The notes under the pieces: model-generated | What the model was told of the DNA's origin: nothing | Database searches by the model: none | The model's input: the letters and a program-made list of their open reading frames with translations, nothing else | Assembly (NCBI GenBank): GCA_020636325.1 | Contig: JACJYC010000003.1 | Location: 744,001 to 808,000 of the forward strand | Reading direction: 5' to 3' | Source: Lewinellaceae bacterium | Lineage (GTDB): Bacteria; Bacteroidota; Bacteroidia; Chitinophagales; Saprospiraceae | Length of the DNA stretch: 64,000 nucleotides | Program-made: the position numbers and the translations under genes | In this document: positions 10,412-18,831 of the stretch, piece by piece | How the letters are laid out: every line of letters starts with the position of its first letter | How positions within the stretch are numbered: the first letter of the stretch is position 1

Positions 10412-10819
10412 ATGAAAATGCATCCTTTTTTGAGCCTGTTCTTCGGTATTGTTTTAATGACCGCCCTGGCATCCTGCAGCAACGTGGCAGACCAGGGACC
10501 GGAAAAAGAAACCGAGCCGGCGCCGCCCTCCCTGGAGGATTACGTCGGCAGGTATAACATTGTAGAATCCAAATACGGAAAGTACTTCGACGTCTTTCTC
10601 AAAAATGACACCTTGTTCCTGAACAGCCTGGACAGGGGAAGTTCTGTAATGTATGCGGAAAAAAATGAGGTATTCGATATCCCCGGCCACGAAACGAAAA
10701 TGAGGTTTCTGCGCGATGACGCCGGAGAAGTCGACCGTGCAGCCTTCCTGACCAAAAAGGGCAAATATACCGCTACCAGGGTCCCGGCCGACTCGGTTGG
10801 CGTAGCGCCCGGGCAATAG
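10412..10819 (+). CDS. Small lipoprotein of unknown function in the NRPS cluster
   Basis: A 135-residue protein with a type II signal peptide: MKMHPFLSLFFGIVLMTALASC, with lipobox LASC and the acylated cysteine at residue 22. A Pro/Glu-rich linker follows, then a compact domain of about 85 residues beginning DYVGRYNI. That opening is like the beta-strand domains found after penicillin-binding or beta-lactamase-type proteins in this phylum (weak resemblance only). It lies between the hydroxylase and glutamate mutase genes on the same strand with short gaps (60 and 35 bases), so it is probably cotranscribed. Function is unknown; self-protection or product binding at the envelope is possible. 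Confidence 0.75.
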   Translation: MKMHPFLSLFFGIVLMTALASCSNVADQGPEKETEPAPPSLEDYVGRYNIVESKYGKYFDVFLKNDTLFLNSLDRGSSVMYAEKNEVFDIPGHETKMRFLRDDAGEVDRAAFLTKKGKYTATRVPADSVGVAPGQ

Positions 10820-10854
10820 ATCAATTCTCACATATTGGCTTTAAAACATCCGCT

Positions 10855-12183
10855 ATGGAAAATGGGCTATCCTGTTTTCATGAGTTCGTACATTCCCGAC
10901 CCGGGCAGCTGATCGTTCAACCCCGAATGGGTTTCAGTCAGTTCGACCGGATGCGGGAAGGGCTGGCGTGCGTTAAAAACATCAACGCGCACACGGTCGG
11001 CACCATAACCCTGGACAGTTTCACCCGTACCGGAGATTTCAGGAGCGCAAAGGAGGCCATCGAAAATCACCGGCCCTTGAACGGCTATCCGATTGTGTCG
11101 TACGGCGCCCGGGTAAACAGGCAATTGATCGACGGCCTCGCCGGTCCCGACTTCCCCGTTCAGGTGAGGCATGGATGCTCCCGGCCCGAAAGCATTTTCA
11201 AAGCGATCATTGACGCCGGGATCGATGCGACCGAAGGCGGCCCGGTTTCCTATTGCCTTCCATATGGCCGGGTCCCGCTGACTGCGAGTGCGGCATCATG
11301 GAGAGCCTGTTGCGAAATGTTTGCGGAGGGAGACCATACCAAAAGGCATATTGAAAGTTTCGGCGGCTGCATCATGGGCCAGCTTTGTCCGCCGGCCATG
11401 CTGATTGCGGTCACGGTGGTGGAAGCCCTGTTCTTCAGGCAATATGGGGTCAGGTCCTTTTCCGTCAGCCTGTCGCAGGGTTCCAATTTTCAGCAGGATG
11501 CCGCAGCATTGAGCGCGCTGCGGATCGTGAGCCGAAAATACCTGGGAGATCAGGATCAATGGCACATTGTCTATTATACGTTCATGGGAAAATTCCCGGT
11601 AACGGTGCACGGCGCGAAAGCCATCATGAAAGACAGCGTGCGGATAGCCAAATCCGGCAAAGCCGACCGGATCATCGTAAAAACCATCAAGGAAGCCCAC
11701 CAGATCCCATCGATCGAAGATAACAGAGATGCCCTGATCCAGGCTGACCGCGACTTCAGGGCGCCCCTCGATCCGCTTGAAGAACAAATCGACCCGGGAG
11801 AGGTCGAGCGCATTACAGAAGAAGCCGATTTCCTGATCGAAGTCCTGCTGAATGCGGATAATAACCTGGAAAATGCCATCGCCGCAGTTTTCAGCAAGGG
11901 GTACTGGGACATCCCTTTTTGCCTGCATCCCGACAACAGAAACGCAGCATTTGCCAGATTGGATGATGAAGGCCGGGTAGAATGGGCCGATACGGGCAAT
12001 ATTCCCTTCCCGGCCAGGATCCTGAAAAATCACCGCCGGAAGAACAAAAAGCTTTCTTCCAAAGAGCTCTTGTTGATGGTTTCCTACAACCAGATAAAAT
12101 ATGATTTCCCGGGTTGGAAGGCCGACCGTGAAAACGGCCCTGCCGGGGAAGGCATTCTTGAAAAACCCTTAATCCAGATCTAA
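10855..12183 (+). CDS. glmE: Glutamate mutase (methylaspartate mutase) epsilon subunit
   Basis: Catalytic TIM-barrel subunit of adenosylcobalamin-dependent glutamate mutase, which interconverts L-glutamate and (2S,3S)-3-methylaspartate. The 442-residue protein carries family hallmarks: the early RxGF-type segment (PRMGFSQFDRMREGL), SYGARVN, VRHGCSRPE and the GGPVSYCLPYGR block that binds substrate. It is somewhat shorter than the roughly 480-residue clostridial enzyme. The sigma subunit follows one base after the stop. With no methylaspartase or mesaconate pathway genes nearby, the enzyme is best read as supplying methylaspartate to the NRPS, as in friulimicin-type clusters. Confidence 0.93.
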   Translation: MENGLSCFHEFVHSRPGQLIVQPRMGFSQFDRMREGLACVKNINAHTVGTITLDSFTRTGDFRSAKEAIENHRPLNGYPIVSYGARVNRQLIDGLAGPDFPVQVRHGCSRPESIFKAIIDAGIDATEGGPVSYCLPYGRVPLTASAASWRACCEMFAEGDHTKRHIESFGGCIMGQLCPPAMLIAVTVVEALFFRQYGVRSFSVSLSQGSNFQQDAAALSALRIVSRKYLGDQDQWHIVYYTFMGKFPVTVHGAKAIMKDSVRIAKSGKADRIIVKTIKEAHQIPSIEDNRDALIQADRDFRAPLDPLEEQIDPGEVERITEEADFLIEVLLNADNNLENAIAAVFSKGYWDIPFCLHPDNRNAAFARLDDEGRVEWADTGNIPFPARILKNHRRKNKKLSSKELLLMVSYNQIKYDFPGWKADRENGPAGEGILEKPLIQI

Positions 12184-12184
12184 C

Positions 12185-12625
12185 ATGAAGCCAAAAGCAC
12201 TCCTCACCACCATTCCCTCGGATGCCCACAACTGGAATCTGATCTACATTCAACTCCTGATGGAAGAAAACGGGGCTGAAGTGATCAACCTGGGCGCCTG
12301 CACGGCTTACGAAGAAATAGAAAGCGCCTGCCTTCAGGTCCTGCCCGACTTCATCGTGGTGTCCACCGTCAACGGCCACGGATTTATCGAAGGCCGGGAA
12401 TTGATCATGCGGATACGGGAGATCCCCCAAATGAAAAATATCCCCGTTTACCTCGGCGGAAAACTGAGCACCGACCAGGCCGAATCCGACAAGTATGCAC
12501 TCGAACTGGAGGCTGCCGGGTACACCAGGGTTTATTGCGAGAACAAAGATGAAAAAGCATTCGTTGCCGAGCTCAGGAAATTCGCCGGGAAGGGCAAGGA
12601 ATCGTTCAAACCCGGCATCCTCTGA
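12185..12625 (+). CDS. glmS: Glutamate mutase sigma subunit, cobalamin-binding
   Basis: Small B12-binding partner (146 aa) of the preceding epsilon subunit. The Rossmann-like fold is visible: Asp13-Ala-His15, where the histidine is the lower axial cobalt ligand, then STVNGHG and YLGGKL, which contact the cofactor tail. The usual DxHxxG loop reads DAHNWN, so the glycine is replaced by Asn18. It starts one base after glmE, indicating coupled translation of a heteromeric enzyme. The protein is close to the usual ~137 residues. The DxHxxN variant may mark the secondary-metabolism branch of this family; I recall similar loops there but cannot check. Confidence 0.92.
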   Translation: MKPKALLTTIPSDAHNWNLIYIQLLMEENGAEVINLGACTAYEEIESACLQVLPDFIVVSTVNGHGFIEGRELIMRIREIPQMKNIPVYLGGKLSTDQAESDKYALELEAAGYTRVYCENKDEKAFVAELRKFAGKGKESFKPGIL

Positions 12626-12645
12626 AACACACACAACCCAACGGC

Positions 12646-13332
12646 ATGAAAAGAATAGGCCTTCTGGGCGGGACAAGCTGGCCATCCACCATTCTCTATT
12701 ACAAACGGCTCAATGAGCTGGTGTTGGAGAAGCTGGGCCCCTTTCATTCCTGCCCGATGATATTGCACAGTATTGATTATCATCATATTAAAAGCAGGTA
12801 TCAGGACAACTGGCCGGAAATTCCGGCTCTGCTGAAGGTTGAGGTCGAAAAACTGCTCTCCTTCGGCCCCGATTGCCTGATCCTCTGCAATAATACGCTC
12901 CACAAGGCGCTTGACCTGATCGAAAACGACCTGGATCTCCAGGTGCCGCTTTTCCATATCGTCAGGCTTACGCGGGACTATCTCCTGCAAACCGGAAAAC
13001 AGAAAGTGCTGCTGCTCGGCACCCGTTTCACCATGGAAGACGACTACTTCAAGAAACCCCTGGAAGAAGCCGGGATGGCGGTTGTAACGCCGGACCGGAA
13101 GGACAGGGACGATATACAGGAGGTCCAGACCCAGCTTTCAAAAGGAATGATGAAACCCGAGTTTGAACATTTTTTCCAACAAATCCTGGATAAGTATGCC
13201 GGTTCTGACGCCGTCATCCTCGCCTGTACCGAACTGCCGCTGGCGTTCGATAATGTCCGGACGGAGATGGAGGTGATCAGCACCATCGAATTGCAATGCG
13301 CTGAGGCCGTCCGCTTCAGCATTCCTTCCTGA
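12646..13332 (+). CDS. Aspartate/glutamate racemase
   Basis: PLP-independent Asp/Glu racemase family enzyme (228 aa). The fold opens with IGLLGGTSWPST and has the two catalytic cysteines at Cys81 (LCNNTLH) and Cys194 (ACTELPL), the two-base arrangement of this family. Placed 20 bases after glmS, it probably makes a D-configured acidic amino acid for the peptide, such as D-aspartate or a D-methylaspartate. This would explain why no epimerisation domain is seen in the visible NRPS modules. A cell-wall glutamate racemase role is less likely given the family signature and location. Confidence 0.9.
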   Translation: MKRIGLLGGTSWPSTILYYKRLNELVLEKLGPFHSCPMILHSIDYHHIKSRYQDNWPEIPALLKVEVEKLLSFGPDCLILCNNTLHKALDLIENDLDLQVPLFHIVRLTRDYLLQTGKQKVLLLGTRFTMEDDYFKKPLEEAGMAVVTPDRKDRDDIQEVQTQLSKGMMKPEFEHFFQQILDKYAGSDAVILACTELPLAFDNVRTEMEVISTIELQCAEAVRFSIPS

Positions 13333-13443
13333 AATTTTTCCTGCTGACCGGGCATCCCTGAGATTGCCCGGATAGGGTAGGGGACCGGCGTCCTCCATAC
13401 CCCTGCTTTGCCATGATTTCGGTACCAATTAAATTTCCCTCAT

Positions 13444-14415
13444 ATGAAATTTCCTAACATTGAAGAAAAAGCCATCCAAGTGCTTACAAAACATGGAATT
13501 CCCTTTACGGACAACCTTCCCGTGATAAAGTCCCCCCGGCAATTTAAGCTGGGCGGTGACTACGGTGTGGAAATTCCCGCGATAAACAGCTTCAGGTCTT
13601 TGAACCTGATCGTCAATGCACTCAAAGAAAATGGAATTTATTGTACCCGCTTTAACGAAACCCATGGATCCTTTCTGCTGTCCGACAGCGAAATAGAGGA
13701 CATGCTGGCGCTGTGCAGCGAAAGCGGGTACGGGATCACCTTCGGGCTCGGGCCAAGGCCGGAATACGACATTAAAGCCGCCCTGTACCGGACAAAATTC
13801 GGGCTGGAGCTCGGACGCCAGCTCAACAACAACGACGCCATCAGCCATTCGGTGGCAGAGGCCATACGACTGACGGAACTGGGGTGCCGCGGTATCATCG
13901 TTTACGACCTTGGGGTGCTTCATATCCTTAATCTGCTCAGGAGCAAGGGAGACCTTCCCCAGGACACCGTTTTCAAGATTTCTTCCCATTGCATGGTTTC
14001 CAGCCCGCATATGGCCAAAATTTACCGGGAAAACGGCGCCGACAGCGTCACAACGGTTCATGACCTCAGCATCGGCATGCTCCAGGAAATGAGAAGGATT
14101 TGCCCTGATCTTGTGCTTGACGTACCCATCGATATTTATCCGACCAAAGGCGGTTTTATCCGCTTTTATGATATCGCCAAGATCGTCGAAGTGGCTTCAC
14201 CGGTATTCCTGAAAATGGGCGCCAGCAGCCAGGACGATCCCTATTCAGCCATCACGGATGAAGTGATCCGCAAAAGGGTCAACCGGGTTGCCGTTGGGCT
14301 GGAATACCTCTATAAAATGATGGGAGATCAGCAAGTGATCGACCGGAACAACCCGGATTGCGCGCTGCCTTCCTTCCAGAAGCTCAATGTGGAGCACCTG
14401 AACGGCGCCGTCTGA
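13444..14415 (+). CDS. U32-like TIM-barrel protein of unknown role
   Basis: A 323-residue soluble protein that looks like the collagenase/U32-peptidase TIM-barrel group, for example KISSHCMVSSPHMAKIYREN, GADSVTTVHDL and the PTKGGFIRFYDIAKIVE segment. The classic U32 cysteine signature is not evident, so peptidase activity should not be assumed. It opens a sub-block (with the hydratase and ligase genes) after a 111-base gap that carries a GC-rich hairpin (CCGGGCA/TGCCCGG at 13,348-13,371) without a T-run. Related proteins, as I recall, accompany glutamate mutase genes in actinobacterial peptide clusters, which would tie it to amino acid modification. Confidence 0.6.
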   Translation: MKFPNIEEKAIQVLTKHGIPFTDNLPVIKSPRQFKLGGDYGVEIPAINSFRSLNLIVNALKENGIYCTRFNETHGSFLLSDSEIEDMLALCSESGYGITFGLGPRPEYDIKAALYRTKFGLELGRQLNNNDAISHSVAEAIRLTELGCRGIIVYDLGVLHILNLLRSKGDLPQDTVFKISSHCMVSSPHMAKIYRENGADSVTTVHDLSIGMLQEMRRICPDLVLDVPIDIYPTKGGFIRFYDIAKIVEVASPVFLKMGASSQDDPYSAITDEVIRKRVNRVAVGLEYLYKMMGDQQVIDRNNPDCALPSFQKLNVEHLNGAV

Positions 14416-14436
14416 TAACCAGCTAAAGCCCTGCCG

Positions 14437-15231
14437 ATGAACCTGACCGATATTGAATTGCGGAAACCGGACGGCTATACCGTCGCCGTTTTCAACCGCC
14501 CGGACAAGCTCAACGCGCTCCGGGAAACAACCCGGTTGGAACTCCTGCACATTCTCCGTGATTTCCGGAAGGATTCTCGATCGAACGCCCTGGTGCTGAC
14601 AGGCGCCGGCAGGGCTTTTTCCAGCGGCGTTGACCTGGAAGAATTGGATTTCAGCCGGGAACAACCCTTCAACGAGGTAGAAAAGCGGAAGGAGCTGGAG
14701 CTGTTTCAGGAGATCACGAGCGCAATAATCAACCTGGAAAAGCCGGTCATTGCCGCCATCAACGGCATCGCCGTCGGCGCGGGTCTGGAAATAGCGCTTG
14801 CCTGTGATATCCGGATTGCCGCTGCGGAAGCCAGATTCTCCTTTGCCGAAGTTCGCCGCGGGTTGTGTCAGACCAATGGGGTCATGTATATCCTACCACG
14901 CCTGATCGGTTTTGGAAGAGCCATGGAAATTCTCCTGACCGGCCGGACGCTGACGGGGCCGGAAGCCCTATCCCTGGGGTTGATCACCCGGTTGGTTCCT
15001 CCCGGCGCACTGGAGGAGGAAATGGCTGAATTAGCCGCCGGCCTGGCCGAGAATGCCCCGATCTCCCTTAGGCTGATCAAGCAAATGGGCTGGAAGTCCC
15101 TTGACGGCGCCCTGCCTGAGGTCATGGACCTCGAAGTCGAGGGGATGCTTCAATGCCTCCGGTCGGAGGACATGTGGGAAGGCATCCGGGCTTTCCTTGA
15201 GAAACGCAAACCTGTGTTTACCAACCGTTAG
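14437..15231 (+). CDS. Enoyl-CoA hydratase/isomerase family protein
   Basis: Crotonase-fold enzyme (264 aa). The oxyanion-hole segment GAGRAFSSGVDLEEL and the helix AINGIAVGAGLEIALACDI are clear. Both glutamates of true enoyl-CoA hydratases are kept, at Glu118 and Glu138 (the same 20-residue spacing as Glu144/Glu164 of the rat enzyme), so hydratase chemistry is plausible. It lies 21 bases after the U32-like gene and 2 bases before the acyl ligase gene. The pair could process the fatty acid or other CoA-linked starter of the peptide; substrate unknown. Confidence 0.88.
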   Translation: MNLTDIELRKPDGYTVAVFNRPDKLNALRETTRLELLHILRDFRKDSRSNALVLTGAGRAFSSGVDLEELDFSREQPFNEVEKRKELELFQEITSAIINLEKPVIAAINGIAVGAGLEIALACDIRIAAAEARFSFAEVRRGLCQTNGVMYILPRLIGFGRAMEILLTGRTLTGPEALSLGLITRLVPPGALEEEMAELAAGLAENAPISLRLIKQMGWKSLDGALPEVMDLEVEGMLQCLRSEDMWEGIRAFLEKRKPVFTNR

Positions 15232-15233
15232 TC

Positions 15234-16811
15234 ATGAATGTACCCCGATTGCCCTTTTTATGGGATTACCTTTCCCATTGGGCCGGACAAATGCCGGAGG
15301 AGGTTGCACTGGTCTACGACGGTGTTTCCCGTACCTACAACGAACTGTTTCGCAGCGTTGATGACATGACCCGCTCCTTGCAGGCGCTTGGTGTCAGGAA
15401 GGGCGACCGGATTGTCACCATTCTGCCCGCACGGCCCGAGTTTCTGGTCGTCTTCCTGGCCGCTGCAAGGGTAGGGGCGGTCACCCTGCCCATGGATGTC
15501 CGGTACAAGTCCGGCGACCTTGAGCGATTGCTCCCGCAGGCCGCCCCCCGGCTGATCATCGCCATGGCCGCTACGGCCGGCAATGAAGATATCGCCGGGC
15601 AGGTCAAAGGGCTCAAATGCGGCATCCGGGAGCCGGATTGTTACTTTATCGGGAAGACTGCCTTCGGAAGGGATTATCAGGAATTGGCGACCATCGCCGC
15701 ACAGGTTGAAATCAAAGACATCGAACCTTTTTCGGAAGATGATCCGGCGCTGATCGTCTTTACCGGCGGAAGCACAGGGCGACCCAAAGCGGCCGTCCTG
15801 TCGCACAGGAACGTGACACAGATGGCTTACTTTGAAGAAGGTTTCATCCGCAGAGAGTTGAACAGGGCCGGTTTCGAAGGCAGGATTTCCACACTGGCCG
15901 CCTTGCCGCCAAGCCATGTCGGCGGTACGGTGGAATGTATGGGAATGGGCCTTGTCGGCGGTCATAAACTCTTTTTTCTCGACCACTGGCGGCCGGACAC
16001 CGTATTTGAAACGACCATCCGGAACAAGATCCCATGGGTGGGAGCTGTGCCGTCCATGTATGCCATTTTGCTTTCTTACCTCGCGGATCACCCCGATCCG
16101 GATCCATCAGGCATTTACCTGGCAATTTTCTCCGGAGAGCCTGTGACCCTCGAAATGTTGGGCAGCATCAGGAGATCGATCTGCCCCCGGGTGATCAACG
16201 GCTACGGCAGCACGGAAGCAGGCGCGGAAGTGACCTTTACCACACCGGAAGATTTGCCGGAAGCGCTTGCCGCCGGATATGTCGGGCGGCCTTTGCCGAC
16301 GGTTCAAATCAAAATTGCGGACGAGGAAGGCCGCGAACTTCCGGCCGGAAAAACCGGCGAAATCCTGGTAAAATCCGATTTCACCATCGCCGGTTACTTC
16401 AACATGCCGGAAGAGGACAACGCGGGTTTTACGCCGGACGGGTTTTGCAGAACCGGCGACCTGGGCTACCTGACAGCCGACGGCGGACTCTGCCTGCAGG
16501 GTCGAAAAAAGCAGATTATCCGGGTTGGCGGCTACACCGTTTTACCGGTTGAGGTCGAGGAGTCTGCCATGGAATTCCCCGGCATCGCCGCCGCTGCCGC
16601 AGTAGGCCGGCCCGACCCGAAGTACGGCGAAGTGGTTTGGCTGCATGTCGCGCCGGCGGAACACGTTGATCTGGATGCCGCCCGGCTCCTGGCCTACCTG
16701 AAAACCAGGCTTGCCGACTACAAAGTGCCCCGGCGGATCATTTTAAGGGAGGCCCTGCCTGCCACTCATATCGGCAAGGTGGACCGAAGTGCGCTGATCC
16801 GGGACAACTGA
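15234..16811 (+). CDS. AMP-forming acyl-CoA/acyl ligase
   Basis: ANL-superfamily adenylating enzyme (525 aa) that activates a carboxylic acid with ATP. Visible motifs are the P-loop FTGGSTGRPKAAVLSH, INGYGSTEAG, the hinge FCRTGDLGYL, GRKKQIIRVGGY and a C-terminal catalytic lysine in HIGKVDRSAL. Unlike the NRPS A domains it is free-standing, has no carrier domain, and its pocket region (LPPSHVGGT) lacks the amino-acid-anchoring Asp pattern FD. It therefore probably activates a fatty or other non-amino acid, forming the CoA ester or loading the acyl starter. It starts 2 bases after the hydratase gene. Confidence 0.9.
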   Translation: MNVPRLPFLWDYLSHWAGQMPEEVALVYDGVSRTYNELFRSVDDMTRSLQALGVRKGDRIVTILPARPEFLVVFLAAARVGAVTLPMDVRYKSGDLERLLPQAAPRLIIAMAATAGNEDIAGQVKGLKCGIREPDCYFIGKTAFGRDYQELATIAAQVEIKDIEPFSEDDPALIVFTGGSTGRPKAAVLSHRNVTQMAYFEEGFIRRELNRAGFEGRISTLAALPPSHVGGTVECMGMGLVGGHKLFFLDHWRPDTVFETTIRNKIPWVGAVPSMYAILLSYLADHPDPDPSGIYLAIFSGEPVTLEMLGSIRRSICPRVINGYGSTEAGAEVTFTTPEDLPEALAAGYVGRPLPTVQIKIADEEGRELPAGKTGEILVKSDFTIAGYFNMPEEDNAGFTPDGFCRTGDLGYLTADGGLCLQGRKKQIIRVGGYTVLPVEVEESAMEFPGIAAAAAVGRPDPKYGEVVWLHVAPAEHVDLDAARLLAYLKTRLADYKVPRRIILREALPATHIGKVDRSALIRDN

Positions 16812-16838
16812 AACACATTTCCATCCAAAACCTGAACC

Positions 16839-17927
16839 ATGAAGGTTTCGCTTTTCTACCGGAAGTACTTGCTGCCGGGCCTTGTCTTTCAATCCATCGT
16901 TATTGGCGGAGGTTACGGCACCGGCCGCGAGATGATCGAATTCTTCATGTCCAAAGGTCCGGTGACCGGCTATCTGGGCATGTTGCTGACGATGGTGATC
17001 TGGGGCCTTGTCATGGCGGTGGGATTCGAGTTGGCGAGGATGGAAAGACTATACGACTACAGGACCATGCTCCGGTCGTTGTTGGGAAAAGGTTGGGTCT
17101 TGTTCGAGGTAGTCTTCGTCAGCACCCTGATCCTGGTAATTGCGGTTGTGGGTTCCGCTTCAGGAGAGATATTGCACCAGATGTTCGGTTGGCCGAAATT
17201 CGCGGGCAGCGGCGTAATGATCCTGGCGATTGCCTTGCTTGTGCTGAAAGGTACAAAATGGATCGAAAGCGCCTTTTCATCCTGGTCCTTTTTCCTGTAT
17301 GCGGTTTATATCGTCATCTTCTTTTTTGCATTGTCGGCTTTCGGCGGCAGGATACTGGAGAACCTTCGATCCGGTCCTCCGGAATTCGGCGCTGCCCTGA
17401 AAGGGGGGCTCCAATACGCTGCCTACAACCTGGGGGTGCTGCCGGCCATGTTGTTCGTTGCGCGCCATTTCGAAACCAGGAAAGAAGCGGTGACCGCAGG
17501 CTTGCTTTGCGGCCCCCTGGCGATCATCCCGGCCGTCCTTATTTACTCCGTAATGCTGGGCGCTTATCCGGAGGTCCTGAATGAGCCGCTGCCGGCGCTG
17601 TTCACGATCGGACCGTTGGGCGCATTCCTTTCCCTGGTATTTCAGGCTACGTTGTTGGGCACCTTCATCGAGACCGGGACCGGGCTGGTCCACGGCTTCA
17701 ACGAACGGGTTGCCGGAGTGCTGAATGAGCGCAACAAGGCATTGCAACCGGCCGGGAGACTGGCAATCGGCCTGCTCATTCTGTTTACCGCATTGGTCAT
17801 CGGAAACGCCTTCGGCCTGATCTCCATCATAGCCAAAGGGTACGGATACATCACATGGGCGTTCTGGATCATTTTTTTAATCCCCTTATTGACAATAGGT
17901 ACGATAAGGATCATCAAAAAAACCTAG
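16839..17927 (+). CDS. YkvI-like amino acid/polyamine transporter-fold membrane protein
   Basis: Integral membrane protein of 362 residues with about ten hydrophobic helices. The first helix contains the broken-helix glycine stretch IVIGGGYGTGREMIEFF, typical of the APC/LeuT-fold group. The overall pattern matches the YkvI family, whose substrates are not firmly known. It is located 27 bases after the acyl ligase and 4 bases before the hydroxylase gene. It may import a precursor amino acid or export an intermediate; nothing in the sequence decides which. Confidence 0.78.
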   Translation: MKVSLFYRKYLLPGLVFQSIVIGGGYGTGREMIEFFMSKGPVTGYLGMLLTMVIWGLVMAVGFELARMERLYDYRTMLRSLLGKGWVLFEVVFVSTLILVIAVVGSASGEILHQMFGWPKFAGSGVMILAIALLVLKGTKWIESAFSSWSFFLYAVYIVIFFFALSAFGGRILENLRSGPPEFGAALKGGLQYAAYNLGVLPAMLFVARHFETRKEAVTAGLLCGPLAIIPAVLIYSVMLGAYPEVLNEPLPALFTIGPLGAFLSLVFQATLLGTFIETGTGLVHGFNERVAGVLNERNKALQPAGRLAIGLLILFTALVIGNAFGLISIIAKGYGYITWAFWIIFLIPLLTIGTIRIIKKT

Positions 17928-17931
17928 CGAG

Positions 17932-18804
17932 ATGATTTTGACTCAACTTGAAATGCCGATAAATGTATTCAATATTACCGACTGGGGTGTTGATCTGAAC
18001 AGGTTCCAGGATACACTGAGGTCGCATTATGAACAATACGCCTGGGACCTCTACCTGTATCGTCAGAACCAGATCGAATACCTGAAAAAACACCTTCCCG
18101 GCAGGATCCTGTCAACCATTGAAAATTCATTCTGGATCGACTTTTATTCCGGGAAGGCCCCGGAACAGCAGATCAGGAAACTGGTTGAAAGGCTTCCGGC
18201 CGAACAGATCCCGGGCTATCAAAGCATCAAAAAAACACGGAAGCGCCTTATCGCCGAGTTCAATATCCGATACGACGGGTTCTGGCAGATGGAGCGCATC
18301 CCTGCAAGGGCCTTTGGGCAGGAGTACGCCCTGATCCGCGACCGCAATTCGCAGGATTACAGGCTTGCCAAACGGACGTTCGCCGAAATGCCGGAGTCGT
18401 TAAACAATTCCGACATGAAAAAGATCCTTTTCGGCATCGCTGAAGACCTGGCTGAAAAAAACGGCAGGATCAGTTTTCTGAACATCATAGTTCACCCTAC
18501 GTTGCTCTATTGTTTTGCAGACCAGCCGGCCTCCAATTCACCCGAGGGCATCCACCAGGACGGCATGGACTATATCGTCTCGGCCCTCGTCATGGAAAGG
18601 AAGGACGTCATCGGCGGTAAGAGCGTTGTGTACGGAAAAGACATCCGGACCAAGATCCTTGAAACGGTCCTCCAGGCCGGCCAGGGTATTTTGCAACCGG
18701 ATAAGGATACGGAGCTCTGGCACGAAGTGACGCCGATCAGAAGCGCCGCAGGATTTGAATCAGGTTACCGTTCTACAATCGGGTTCGATATTACGGTGAT
18801 GTAA
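17932..18804 (+). CDS. 2OG-Fe(II) dioxygenase of the free amino acid hydroxylase type
   Basis: A 290-residue protein matching the '2OG-Fe dioxygenase' family that includes L-isoleucine 4-hydroxylase. Iron ligands are His208-Gln-Asp210 in PEGIHQDGMDYI and His264 in LWHEVTPI, with the 2-oxoglutarate-binding arginine in GYRSTIGFDI at the C terminus. The following GGKSVVYG strand is also typical. These enzymes usually hydroxylate free aliphatic or sulfur amino acids, so this gene probably makes a second non-proteinogenic building block, distinct from the SyrP-like enzyme upstream. The start is the ATG four bases after the transporter stop. Confidence 0.85.
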   Translation: MILTQLEMPINVFNITDWGVDLNRFQDTLRSHYEQYAWDLYLYRQNQIEYLKKHLPGRILSTIENSFWIDFYSGKAPEQQIRKLVERLPAEQIPGYQSIKKTRKRLIAEFNIRYDGFWQMERIPARAFGQEYALIRDRNSQDYRLAKRTFAEMPESLNNSDMKKILFGIAEDLAEKNGRISFLNIIVHPTLLYCFADQPASNSPEGIHQDGMDYIVSALVMERKDVIGGKSVVYGKDIRTKILETVLQAGQGILQPDKDTELWHEVTPIRSAAGFESGYRSTIGFDITVM

Positions 18805-18831
18805 CTCAGCAACCTTGGTAAAGCAGCAAGC

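Noticed and set aside
10819..10855. Cobalamin riboswitch ahead of the B12-dependent mutase genes
   Set aside because: The gap before glmE is only 35 bases, too short for a riboswitch, and no B12-box is seen upstream in the cluster.
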